A stretch of 64,000 bases of DNA from Lachnospiraceae bacterium. Its GTDB lineage: Bacteria; Bacillota; Clostridia; Lachnospirales; Lachnospiraceae. The DNA lies in NCBI GenBank assembly GCA_017634455.1, contig JAGBNK010000008.1, positions 83,448-147,447 on the forward strand, given 5' to 3'. The notes beneath the pieces were generated by a model. The model saw only the letters and a list, made by a program, of their open reading frames with translations, ran no database searches and was not told the origin of the DNA. A program made the position numbers and the translations under genes. Positions 18,349-27,104 of this stretch are shown in pieces (positions within the stretch are counted from its first letter, which is position 1; each line of letters starts with the position of its first letter).

Positions 18349-19815
18349 CTAATTTAATTCTGCTGACAATTTCTCAATAGCAGCTTTGATTCTGCTGATT
18401 GATTCCTCTTTGCCAATTACTTCCATAATTTCTGTAGCTCCACCAGGAGTCATCTGCTTACCTGATACAGCTGTACGAAGTGGCCAAAGTACATAGCCAT
18501 TCTTGTATTCATGTTCTGCAACGAAGTTCTTAACTGTCTCATAGATTGAATCATTTGAATAATCATCCAATGCTTCCAATACTGGAAGAACTTCCTTCAA
18601 TACCTCAAGTGAAGTCTCAGGTGTAGTCTTCATCTTCTTATGAGAATACATCTCAATATCATAATCAGGTACCTCCTGGAAGAAATCAATATGATCAGCT
18701 ATGTCAGGGAAAGTCTCAATACGAGTCTTCACCATTGTAGCAATCTTCTTCAAATCATAATCCTTGGTTACAACTTCCTTGATATATGGTAATGCCTTCT
18801 CATAGAATGCATCGAAATCCATAGCCTTGATATACTCACCGTTCATCCAACGAAGTTTTGTCATATCAAATACAGCTGGAGACTTGTTGATATGTCTGTA
18901 ATCAAACTTGGCAACCAAATCAGAAAGTGACATAATCTCCTGATTATCCTCTGGGCTCCATCCCAACAAAGCAACGAAGTTTACAATTGCTTCTGTAAGG
19001 AATCCCTGATCCAACAAATCTTCATAAGAAGAATGTCCGCTTCTCTTAGAGAGCTTCTGATGTTCTTCATTGGTAATAAGTGGGCAATGTACATATATTG
19101 GCACATCCCATCCAAAAGCTTCATACAATCTGTTGTACTTTGGAGAAGATGACAAATACTCATTTCCTCTAACAACATGAGTGATACCCATTAAATGATC
19201 ATCTACAACATTGGCAAAATTATATGTTGGATATCCATCTGACTTAATGAGAATCATATCATCAAGCTCAGCATTATCAACTGTAATTGTGCCGTAGATT
19301 TCATCTTCAAAAGAAGTTGTACCTGTTCTAGGATTGTTCTGTCTAATAACATATGGTACTCCAGCAGCTAACTTGGCATCAATCTCTTCCTGAGACAAGT
19401 TCAAGCAATGCTTATCATAGATTGAAACTGTCTTGCCTTCTACAACTTCCTGCTTGCATCTGGCTTCCAATTCCTCTGGTGTACAGAAGCAGTAATAAGC
19501 TTCACCTTTCTCAATAAGCTTCTTGGCATATTCTAAATAGATACCCTGTGCCTGTCTCTCACTCTGTACATATGGGCCAACGCCGCCATCCTTGTCTGGT
19601 CCTTCATCATGGATAAGACCTGTGCCAGCCATTGTTCTGTAGATAATATCAACAGCTCCCTCTACAAGTCTCTCCTGGTCTGTATCTTCTATACGCAGGA
19701 TGAAATCTCCACCCTCATGTTTTGATATTAAATATGCATATAAAGCTGTTCGCAAATTTCCTACATGCATACGTCCTGTTGGACTTGGTGCAAATCTTGT
19801 TCTAACCTTGCTCAT
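18349..19815 (-). CDS. gltX: Glutamyl-tRNA synthetase
   Basis: GltX charges tRNA(Glu). The ATG at 19815 ([14 protein letters not shown]) has GAGG eight bases upstream and matches the family start; the longer frame to 19854 adds 13 unlikely residues. The 488-aa protein has HIGH as [13 protein letters not shown], the KMSKS loop as [10 protein letters not shown], and the cysteine/zinc insertion [12 protein letters not shown]. In an organism of this type it is expected to be the discriminating or non-discriminating enzyme paired with GatCAB, which cannot be told from sequence here. Confidence 0.96.
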   Translation of the reverse strand: MSKVRTRFAPSPTGRMHVGNLRTALYAYLISKHEGGDFILRIEDTDQERLVEGAVDIIYRTMAGTGLIHDEGPDKDGGVGPYVQSERQAQGIYLEYAKKLIEKGEAYYCFCTPEELEARCKQEVVEGKTVSIYDKHCLNLSQEEIDAKLAAGVPYVIRQNNPRTGTTSFEDEIYGTITVDNAELDDMILIKSDGYPTYNFANVVDDHLMGITHVVRGNEYLSSSPKYNRLYEAFGWDVPIYVHCPLITNEEHQKLSKRSGHSSYEDLLDQGFLTEAIVNFVALLGWSPEDNQEIMSLSDLVAKFDYRHINKSPAVFDMTKLRWMNGEYIKAMDFDAFYEKALPYIKEVVTKDYDLKKIATMVKTRIETFPDIADHIDFFQEVPDYDIEMYSHKKMKTTPETSLEVLKEVLPVLEALDDYSNDSIYETVKNFVAEHEYKNGYVLWPLRTAVSGKQMTPGGATEIMEVIGKEESISRIKAAIEKLSAELN

Positions 19816-19939
19816 TTTCGTCCTCACTTTTTTTAAAATTTTTCCAACATCCATTATATACCAGAATGCCTCTTTAAAGTGTATTATATTACATACTTTT
19901 TTGCTAAATAATCATAGAAAATAAGCAGGATTTTGTCAA

Positions 19940-20623
19940 TTATAACTCTTCAAGCTGATTATAATCAGTTCTACCACAGATTACTGTCAGATTTCCGTTT
20001 CTACAACGAATCTCATCAAGGAACTCCTTCTCAAGAGTTTCATCCTTTAATTCAACTTTGTAAGTCAATTCATACATACTTCCCATATTGGTTGTTTTAA
20101 CACGATTAAGCTTGGCACCCTTGGTATATTTATCAAATAAATCATCGAAGATATCGCTGTAATCTAAGTTCTCTGGAATTGTAACTCTAAGCTCCTTGTC
20201 CATGTTCTTATTCTCTGCAAACCCTGTGAAATGTAACAGAAAATGTACTCCACAGATTGCAACTGTTAGAACTGCAGCCAGTGCAATTGCTGACACGCTT
20301 GATAAGATACCCACTGTCATAGCAAAGAAGATAAATCCAATCTCCCTGGATGTTCCCTGCAAAGATCTAAATCTAACAAGACTGAAAGCACCAAGGACAG
20401 CCACTGATGCTCCTAAATTTCCATTTACCGCCAACATTACCACACATACAAGAGGTGGCAATATAATCAAGGTTCTTGCAAAATTCTTGGACACCTTGCC
20501 AGTATTCATATATGTAAGTGCAATTATCAATCCCAGTACCAGGGCGATTCCTCCATAGATGCAGGCACTTCCCAGGCTGAGAGTTGTTGTTGTAGTTGTT
20601 GCTGTAATAAGTTCTGATAACAT
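19940..20623 (-). CDS. DUF4956 membrane protein
   Basis: A 227-aa protein with four predicted TM segments (about 20-45, 52-70, 72-90, 97-135) and the DUF4956 core motif FSLVRFRSLQGTSREIGFIF between TM3 and TM4. The C-terminal 90 residues form a soluble domain (RVTIPENLDYSDIFDDLF). DUF4956 genes very often sit beside VTC-domain polymerases, as here with a 22-base gap, so it probably works with the VTC protein at the membrane. The biochemical role is unknown. Confidence 0.88.
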   Translation of the reverse strand: MLSELITATTTTTTLSLGSACIYGGIALVLGLIIALTYMNTGKVSKNFARTLIILPPLVCVVMLAVNGNLGASVAVLGAFSLVRFRSLQGTSREIGFIFFAMTVGILSSVSAIALAAVLTVAICGVHFLLHFTGFAENKNMDKELRVTIPENLDYSDIFDDLFDKYTKGAKLNRVKTTNMGSMYELTYKVELKDETLEKEFLDEIRCRNGNLTVICGRTDYNQLEEL

Positions 20624-20645
20624 AATATATTCCTCCGTTTATAAC

Positions 20646-21350
20646 TTATAGAGCCTGTCGCTCATTTAATAACTGTTTCTTGTAGAAATTTCCATATTTT
20701 GAAAATGAAGTATCATATATCTCATGCTTTGAAAGCAATCGAGCAAACCAAAGTGGCATTGCATCGCTAATCTTCACTTCCATTAGATGATATCCAGCTG
20801 ATAGCAGATACTCATTGTCATTGTCCCAATCCAGAGTCAGATTATCCACTCTGCTTCTGATATTTATGTCAAATGTTACTCTAAAAGATGGATCCTCATT
20901 TCCATACATCGCAATTCTGTCATAAGCTATATATCGCTTTGGATACAGAGTATAATGATTCAGGAAATAATCTATCTCATTGAATATCTGGCCGCTTTTC
21001 TCCGGTGTAATACCATTTTCAATGTAATCAATCGCCTGATCTATAGGCAGGATGATTCGCCGCTTATTTACCAGGCCATTATATTTCTTCTTGATTTCCA
21101 GAAAATATTTACCCTGTTCCTTGGGCTCGCCATAACAACGAATCCTAAACTTCTCTTTGTATTTTGGTTTCTCAATTGATGTGCGAATCAGTTCATTATC
21201 CTCAGTGTCAAAATATATATTTCTAATAGTATGCAATCCATACTCATCCTCTGTCATGTAATGATCCAACTCCGCCTTGAATTTCATATATGTTGCATTA
21301 TCCAGTAAATATTTCTTCTCATATCTGTTAAATACCTTTTGATCAGCCAT
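20646..21350 (-). CDS. VTC-domain polyphosphate polymerase-like protein
   Basis: Started at the ATG at 21350, with GGAGG eight bases upstream, the product is 234 aa. It matches the VTC/CYTH-like tunnel domain that makes polyphosphate in yeast Vtc4. Basic and acidic tunnel motifs are visible: RYEKKYLL at the N-terminus, IRNIYFDTEDNELI, KFRIRCYG, YFLEIKKKYNG, NKRRIILP, FRVTFDINIRSR and HLMEVKISDAMP. There is no SPX domain. It is soluble and lies directly upstream of the DUF4956 membrane gene. CotH, often the third member of such loci, is absent here. Polyphosphate as product is inferred from the family. Confidence 0.88.
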   Translation of the reverse strand: MADQKVFNRYEKKYLLDNATYMKFKAELDHYMTEDEYGLHTIRNIYFDTEDNELIRTSIEKPKYKEKFRIRCYGEPKEQGKYFLEIKKKYNGLVNKRRIILPIDQAIDYIENGITPEKSGQIFNEIDYFLNHYTLYPKRYIAYDRIAMYGNEDPSFRVTFDINIRSRVDNLTLDWDNDNEYLLSAGYHLMEVKISDAMPLWFARLLSKHEIYDTSFSKYGNFYKKQLLNERQAL

Positions 21351-21455
21351 TTTGTTACCTCCTTCAAAACTCGTTTCAAATATTTGATTTATTTGATAAT
21401 GCAATTCTAGAATCCCAAAGTGATGGTTATGTGAAGATGGCTAAAATGTTAAATG

Positions 21456-21492
21456 AAAAAACTCCTTACAAGTACAAAGCTTATAAGGAGTT
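21456..21492 (-). terminator. Terminator ending the five-gene 21.5-30.6 kb operon
   Basis: AACTCCTTA pairs with TAAGGAGTT across a 14-base loop, followed by TTTTTT on the minus strand. It lies just after the stop of the 748-aa gene and separates that cluster from the VTC-DUF4956 pair. Confidence 0.85.
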
Positions 21493-21512
21493 CAATAATC
21501 TCATTTATTCAA

Positions 21513-23759
21513 TTACATTTCATAGAAATTTATATTCTCTTTCATCTCAGGTGTAATCTCGCCCCCATCTTTCTCGTATTTATCATATACACCCTGGAGA
21601 CGCTTCAATGTCTTCATATTGTTGGCCTTGAACTTATGAATAGCATTGGTATACATAGGGCTGTCTAGCAGCTTGCCTCGTATATCCTTGGAAAATGGAC
21701 AGTATGTAAACATAATCATACGCACCACTTTGTTCAATCTGAAGCCGCCCTTTGACTCATACTTAATCCAGTTGAGATAATCCTTGACGAAAACCTCACG
21801 GAAATTATTCTTAGCTCTGGACAACGCAGTCTTCAACTGCTCCTTGGCCTCAGGACTCAAATCATGATTCTTTCTATAGAATTGTAAATAATCATAATAG
21901 TCACTGGTCAAGCTATGTTCACGGATATCATTCCAACGCACACCCTGAATCTTACGGCAGATTTCCCATCTGTATCTGGCAATAAGCTCAATCATAAGCT
22001 CATTTAAATCTGATCCTGTAAATATTGGAATCATAAATCTGGCCGGAGTATCATTCTTGACACTGGCTGTCTCCTGCCACATCATACCCTTGGTTCCAGC
22101 ATTTGGCATCAGTATAATATCCGGCAGAATCTCCTGCATTAATGATTCATGCTTCATATCCCCTGGCAGGCCATGAGAATATATAGGTCTGTAAAATGCT
22201 GAGTAGTCAATAACTCTAACATTATTAATAGCTTCATATATCTTGTCTCTGGTTGTAAGCATCTTGTCAGGATCATTGAAGAGATCATTTCCATTAAGCA
22301 CACAGCTGAAGTTGGTAATATTTCCATAAGTAATTCTATTTACTGACTTGAACATATTATCAATTTCAAACTCTGTTCTAGCCACAGGCTGAGCCTTGAT
22401 CTTCTCAATATCGCTCTTTTGAATATTACCCTGCTTATATTCATCCAACAGGTATTGACCGAAGTCCATATCGAATTCGTTCTTGGATGGTTCCTTGTCT
22501 CCTTGGTATACTGCCTTCAACCAATCAAACATGGTAAATACATGATCAGACTGGCAAAGTTCCATATGGGTAGCAATGCTAAAGAGTCCATCAATCTTGT
22601 CCTCATCTAAGTAGGACTTATCCATATATCCGAAATTCAGAAACATTTCAATAGTTGTAGGCACACTTGGCTGTTCTACTGCTCTAAAGAAACACTTCTT
22701 ATAAATTTCATAGAATTCCTTAATACAATGTTTCTTCAACTGATATGCAGTCTCATCCTTTTGTGTATCGCCATAGCAAGATGAGAAATCAGAGAAATGA
22801 GATAATATCATCTCCTTCTCCTCATCCACATATCCGGCATAATTGATAATGAATTCCAAATCACTTGACGCTCCTGCCATGTCATCATCTGAACCTGACA
22901 TACTTACATCAAGAGCCTTGGCCTTCTCATATTCATTCAAGCATTTATCCAGAAGCTCTTCCTCATAAATGCCTACCACTCTGGCAAATTTCAAAATCTG
23001 CTCAATAATCTGTTCAGACTCCTGACAATCCAGATTATTCTTCTTCATATGAATCTCTAGATTAATAAAACTATGAAGCAAATCTCTCTTCTTGTCGCTG
23101 ACAAGCAATTCTTTGTTGTATTTAAAGAAGCCTATCATCTCAGAGATACCCTGGGCTACTCTGTGCATCTGTGCGGAAGTTTCCATAATCGCTCCAACAC
23201 ACAAACTATCATCAATAGTATACAGCTTCATATAATCCTCGATACCATTTACCATAAGACTGGCGCAGCTATCAATCTCCCACTGCTGAAGCTTGTGTGT
23301 CACATTTAATGGCTCAAAATTATTAATATCGGGACCATTAGGATTGTCAAATCTGGCTTTGGCACCAATAGTCTGATACTGCTCATATACATTATCAATA
23401 AATGTTGTAAATTTCGCCGCATCCCTGGACAACTTATCATATACTCTAAACTGCTGATATCTCTGAACCATGGATGTGCGCAAAAACAATTCACGCATCT
23501 TGGCTTCATTTTCCAGGAAATGCTTCAAATCAGATACACCATGACAGTCAAATGGAATCATTACGCAGTCAGTCTTGGCAATGTAATCACAAATAAAGAA
23601 ATCCTGCTCAAGGATTCCAATAATTGAATTAGTTCCCAATTCCGTCTCGACGAAATGATTCTTTTGAACAACATTTCCCTGCTGTATAATATACCATTTC
23701 TTCACTGTATCATTCTTTTTAGCAATTATATCGCCTTGCTTAAATTGAACAACTTCCAT
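21513..23759 (-). CDS. Protein with degenerate cyclic-nucleotide-binding fold, last gene of the DUF5717 cluster
   Basis: A 748-aa soluble protein. Residues 1-110 look like a CAP_ED beta-roll (FKQGDIIAKKND, WYIIQQGNVV, IIGILEQDFFICDYIAKTDC), but the phosphate-binding cassette lacks the usual Glu and Arg (FGE..L...PR.A), so cyclic nucleotide binding by the classical mode is unlikely. The remaining 640 residues are mostly helical with no domain I recognise; the C-terminal part is rich in Trp/Tyr/Arg. A GAGGTG site precedes the ATG. It follows the coiled-coil membrane gene by 12 bases and is followed by a terminator. Function unknown. Confidence 0.8.
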   Translation of the reverse strand: MEVVQFKQGDIIAKKNDTVKKWYIIQQGNVVQKNHFVETELGTNSIIGILEQDFFICDYIAKTDCVMIPFDCHGVSDLKHFLENEAKMRELFLRTSMVQRYQQFRVYDKLSRDAAKFTTFIDNVYEQYQTIGAKARFDNPNGPDINNFEPLNVTHKLQQWEIDSCASLMVNGIEDYMKLYTIDDSLCVGAIMETSAQMHRVAQGISEMIGFFKYNKELLVSDKKRDLLHSFINLEIHMKKNNLDCQESEQIIEQILKFARVVGIYEEELLDKCLNEYEKAKALDVSMSGSDDDMAGASSDLEFIINYAGYVDEEKEMILSHFSDFSSCYGDTQKDETAYQLKKHCIKEFYEIYKKCFFRAVEQPSVPTTIEMFLNFGYMDKSYLDEDKIDGLFSIATHMELCQSDHVFTMFDWLKAVYQGDKEPSKNEFDMDFGQYLLDEYKQGNIQKSDIEKIKAQPVARTEFEIDNMFKSVNRITYGNITNFSCVLNGNDLFNDPDKMLTTRDKIYEAINNVRVIDYSAFYRPIYSHGLPGDMKHESLMQEILPDIILMPNAGTKGMMWQETASVKNDTPARFMIPIFTGSDLNELMIELIARYRWEICRKIQGVRWNDIREHSLTSDYYDYLQFYRKNHDLSPEAKEQLKTALSRAKNNFREVFVKDYLNWIKYESKGGFRLNKVVRMIMFTYCPFSKDIRGKLLDSPMYTNAIHKFKANNMKTLKRLQGVYDKYEKDGGEITPEMKENINFYEM

Positions 23760-23771
23760 CTATACACCTCA

Positions 23772-24968
23772 TTATCTCTTCGAGTCCTTCTGATTCAGTC
23801 CACATAGCTTATCTACAGATTTGATAATTTCAATAATCTCAGGAACATAATGCTCATGTTCTGTCATCAGTCTGTCAATTTCATCTCTCTCACTTTGAAC
23901 AATCTCGCGAACCTCATCGATATGTCCACGAATTGCCTGTCTTCTCTCAACAAGAGTGTGACGAATCTCTGTCATCTCATTTTCATCAATCAAAGCTTTG
24001 GTCTGATTCAACCATATCTTTCTATCATATAAATTAATCTGCTGCAATATGCGCATCAATCTGCCATTAAAGAATTCCAGATCATCATTGTTGCGCAGGA
24101 ATCTCTCCTTCTCACGAACAGCATCTGTATATTGCTCCCACTGGAAGTTCAACTCAGTAGAACTGTTTACATGATACTTATTATATACATAATTCACCGC
24201 TTTAGAAGCATTGACATATTTCAGCAGAACAACATTTAACATCTCTATTGTCCTATTGAGATTTCTAGTAGCCTGGCGCATTCTCCTATCCATGGAATTA
24301 AGTTTCATAAATATGTAAAATGCTCCAAAAGCGCCTACTGCAAAAAGCAATACAAAACCAATGGACAAATCAAATTCAGACATCATCTGAATTACGATAA
24401 ATAATACCAGAAGGGTTGCGTAGAAAGAAAAAAGTGCAATGGATGCGCTTCTCAAAATCTTGCGATGTCTTCTGATATCATCACGCTCAATCTCCCACTG
24501 ACTCTTCTGAGCTTCAAGCACAACCTTGTCCTTCTTTACAGCATCAAGATATCTCTCGTTATCAAGAAGTCTGTGAATTGTACTAGGAATATCATCCTCA
24601 TTCTGTTCCATAAGAGCAAATTCTGTGTCTGAAATCTTTCTGTTAGAATTCTGATAAGCAGTTCTGGCCTTATTGAGTTCCTCAATATTGGCAGCCACTT
24701 CCTTCAATTCTCCAAGCTTATCCTCAGGCATCTTCTCAATTGTCTGAATGTCTGTCAGATAAGCTGTAACAATCTTGTACTCTGCCTTCTCCCCTTCGAT
24801 TTCCTTGGTCATGCCAATAATCTGTTCGCAGGAATCCAGAATATAATGCTCCAGCTTCTTAGGGTCTTCCCAGTTGTCTATGGTAGATATCTCAGCATAT
24901 ACCTTTTCAAATGCCTGATCTATCTCTTTTTCTTTTTTGCTTTTCTTACCAAATAATGAAAATGCCAA
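23772..24968 (-). CDS. Coiled-coil protein with a two-TM hairpin, DUF5717 cluster
   Basis: A 398-aa protein starting at a TTG codon (24968). Residues 1-170 are charged and helical, probably coiled coil; two hydrophobic segments at about 174-195 and 202-222 form a hairpin with a short loop; residues 225-398 are again a long charged helical region with many Arg/Glu. The predicted topology puts both long arms on the cytoplasmic side, like a membrane anchor or sensor. No known family is recognised. It lies 18 bases after the TPR-like gene and 12 before the CAP_ED-like gene, so it probably provides the membrane link of this system. Confidence 0.8.
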   Translation of the reverse strand: MAFSLFGKKSKKEKEIDQAFEKVYAEISTIDNWEDPKKLEHYILDSCEQIIGMTKEIEGEKAEYKIVTAYLTDIQTIEKMPEDKLGELKEVAANIEELNKARTAYQNSNRKISDTEFALMEQNEDDIPSTIHRLLDNERYLDAVKKDKVVLEAQKSQWEIERDDIRRHRKILRSASIALFSFYATLLVLFIVIQMMSEFDLSIGFVLLFAVGAFGAFYIFMKLNSMDRRMRQATRNLNRTIEMLNVVLLKYVNASKAVNYVYNKYHVNSSTELNFQWEQYTDAVREKERFLRNNDDLEFFNGRLMRILQQINLYDRKIWLNQTKALIDENEMTEIRHTLVERRQAIRGHIDEVREIVQSERDEIDRLMTEHEHYVPEIIEIIKSVDKLCGLNQKDSKR

Positions 24969-24986
24969 TTCTATCTTCTCTCAATC

Positions 24987-25814
24987 TTAAATCTTACACA
25001 ATTTATTATAATCCGCTTTCCACTTTGACAATATCTGTCCAATGGCCGCTCTGTCGTCCATGCCATTTCTCTCAAGCAATCTGTCAACCTGAGCATCGAA
25101 ATCTACTATCTCTTGCTGATGACTCAAGGCTGTCACCTCTTCCTTCACAGCATCAACCATATCATCTGCCACAAAATATTTGTCAACTATTCGGTTGAAG
25201 CCATCCTCATCTCTGGCACATCTCATACATGCCAGCATAGATTTCAGGGACTGACTCTTGTTGTTGCGTCTGTAGGCTTCCTCGAAGCAGGCACAGGCCT
25301 CCTTGAAGAAGAATAATCTGGCATAGGCGCTACCTAAATTGTGCCATACATCTCCTACAAATCCGGCTGAGATTTTGCGCATATCCTCGTCATCCAACAT
25401 ATTCTCATATTCATATATGGCATCAACGATTCTGTCCTTGTTCATCAGTCTGTCAGCACGCATTTTCTGGCACTCTATAGGACTCTTATTTTCAAAGGAA
25501 GCAATGGCCTCCACCACCTGTTTCATCTCACTCTTGGTTAGATAACCGGTGTATTGCAGTATAATACCAACAAAGGTATGAAGAGGAGCTTTCAGCTCAA
25601 TACATTTTCTAAGTTGAGCCTCCAAATCCTTCAATCCCAGTTCATGGCCAATCCACATACACAAATCCTGTGAAATGAAATCATTATTTAACAGGTATAC
25701 ATTATTCAATATAAAATAATTCAATTCCTCTATGGAATATATATTTATGCCAACCTCATCAATATATATAGGATTGGCAGCCAGAGGACGTTCACATAAT
25801 ATTAGCTCACCCAT
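24987..25814 (-). CDS. TPR-like helical protein, DUF5717 cluster
   Basis: A 275-aa soluble protein. The middle part shows helix-turn-helix repeats typical of tetratricopeptide scaffolds: RIVDAIYEYENMLDD, DVWHNLGSAYARLFFFKEAC and ACFEEAYRRNNKSQSLK with the W-LG-Y-A-F-A-A pattern (about residues 130-205). The N-terminus (ERPLAANPIYIDEVGINIYS) is a separate short module. The ATG overlaps the 3' end of the Hsp70-like gene by 13 bases, which suggests translational coupling and a joint complex. Function unknown. Confidence 0.8.
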   Translation of the reverse strand: MGELILCERPLAANPIYIDEVGINIYSIEELNYFILNNVYLLNNDFISQDLCMWIGHELGLKDLEAQLRKCIELKAPLHTFVGIILQYTGYLTKSEMKQVVEAIASFENKSPIECQKMRADRLMNKDRIVDAIYEYENMLDDEDMRKISAGFVGDVWHNLGSAYARLFFFKEACACFEEAYRRNNKSQSLKSMLACMRCARDEDGFNRIVDKYFVADDMVDAVKEEVTALSHQQEIVDFDAQVDRLLERNGMDDRAAIGQILSKWKADYNKLCKI

Positions 25815-27073
25815 GATTCATCCTCCTCGTTTTGCCCTCTCAGGCTTATTGTATGTTCCCAGGTCTTGTTGGAAGATGGAACCAATTCTCCAAATCCCAT
25901 ATCCTTGATAACTACATTTACATCCCTGTCAGATGTAGGCGTAGCTGTAATTCTAAGTCTGGTTGTTCGTCTGTCCCTGGCAGGTAAATCTGTCAGTTCC
26001 AACAGTTCCACATGAGCTTCACGGCTATCCGGTTGCTGAACCCAGAATTCAATCTCAGGCTCACCATCTAATATGACCTCACATTCGCCCTTCTCCTCAT
26101 ACCAGCTCTCACCTGCTGATATCAAAGTCTCAAACTGCATCTCATTTCTCACAAGAACCTTGAGATATAGATTCATCTTGGTTTCATTGGCACCGATATA
26201 TGCAAATGGCCAATCCATCTGCTGATCCTTTACCACTCCCGCATAGCAAGCTCCCTTGGAGTAGAGGTTCTTGCCTATAAAAACCTTGCGGCCATGACAC
26301 AATTCCTGTAGAGATAATTTCATCCAATCTCCGTCAAATCCATCTCCAACCAGATATACTGAAGAAATCACTCTGCCCTCGAACCTCTGTCTCACAATGC
26401 CCACAAACTGGGAATCCTTGTCCTCAAACATTCTACCGTTATTGCCATGCTCCAGTTTTATCATCTGTGGTGTGGATCTGGTATCTCTGGACAAAATGCA
26501 GGAAATCACATCTGAACCACTGTACTCAAAAAGGGCCACATCATGGATAAACAACTCTGGCTTCTGATTAAGAGCATAGTAATAGAAACTTTCCTTTCTA
26601 TCCAAGAGAATCAGTTTAGAGCTGTCCAAGCCAATCTTATTAACAGCTGTAGCCATAAGTTCCATAACTTCCACACTTACATTATCTACGGAGATGGCAA
26701 GCTTAGCTACCAAATCTCCAGTATATATGCGACCGGTGATACTCAATATCTTTTTGAAAAATATAATGAACAAATCTCTGGCATTATATTTCTCATGGTC
26801 AATGAAAATCTCCTCCTCAGCCAAGGCTCTCTCCAGAAGCTTATCAACTCCCTCAGCATTTCCCAGCTTCACCTGATTTCTGGCTTCACTGCCATAGAAC
26901 CACTGTCCTATGCCTCGCTTCTTGGCCAGAAATGTAGGAATCTGATAATTCTCACTTCCCATAACAGTACTTATTGTACTAGGCTCATCCATATTCAATT
27001 GATAGAAACTAATCATTGTATATCTGTCATTTAAATCAATTCCCAGATATACTCCATTTCTTGTATTTTCCAT
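25802..27073 (-). CDS. Divergent Hsp70/actin-fold protein (DUF5716-like)
   Basis: Started at the ATG at 27073 (GAGG five bases upstream) the protein is 423 aa. The N-terminal 290 residues read like a reduced Hsp70/actin nucleotide-binding domain: phosphate-1-like VYLGIDLNDRYTMISFY (about 8-24, canonical GIDLGTTNS), phosphate-2-like VALFEYSGSDVISC (about 179-192, canonical DLGGGT) and adenosine-like VYLVGDGFDG (about 239-248, canonical VGGSSRIP). The C-terminal 130 residues are beta-rich, as in an Hsp70 substrate domain. The glycine-rich phosphate loops are weakened, so ATP hydrolysis is uncertain. I recall this family as DUF5716. It overlaps the TPR gene and follows the 1178-aa gene by 31 bases. 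Confidence 0.78.
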   Translation of the reverse strand: MENTRNGVYLGIDLNDRYTMISFYQLNMDEPSTISTVMGSENYQIPTFLAKKRGIGQWFYGSEARNQVKLGNAEGVDKLLERALAEEEIFIDHEKYNARDLFIIFFKKILSITGRIYTGDLVAKLAISVDNVSVEVMELMATAVNKIGLDSSKLILLDRKESFYYYALNQKPELFIHDVALFEYSGSDVISCILSRDTRSTPQMIKLEHGNNGRMFEDKDSQFVGIVRQRFEGRVISSVYLVGDGFDGDWMKLSLQELCHGRKVFIGKNLYSKGACYAGVVKDQQMDWPFAYIGANETKMNLYLKVLVRNEMQFETLISAGESWYEEKGECEVILDGEPEIEFWVQQPDSREAHVELLELTDLPARDRRTTRLRITATPTSDRDVNVVIKDMGFGELVPSSNKTWEHTISLRGQNEEDESWVS

Positions 27074-27104
27074 AATTTCCTCAATCAAATTCTATAAGTA
27101 TTAA

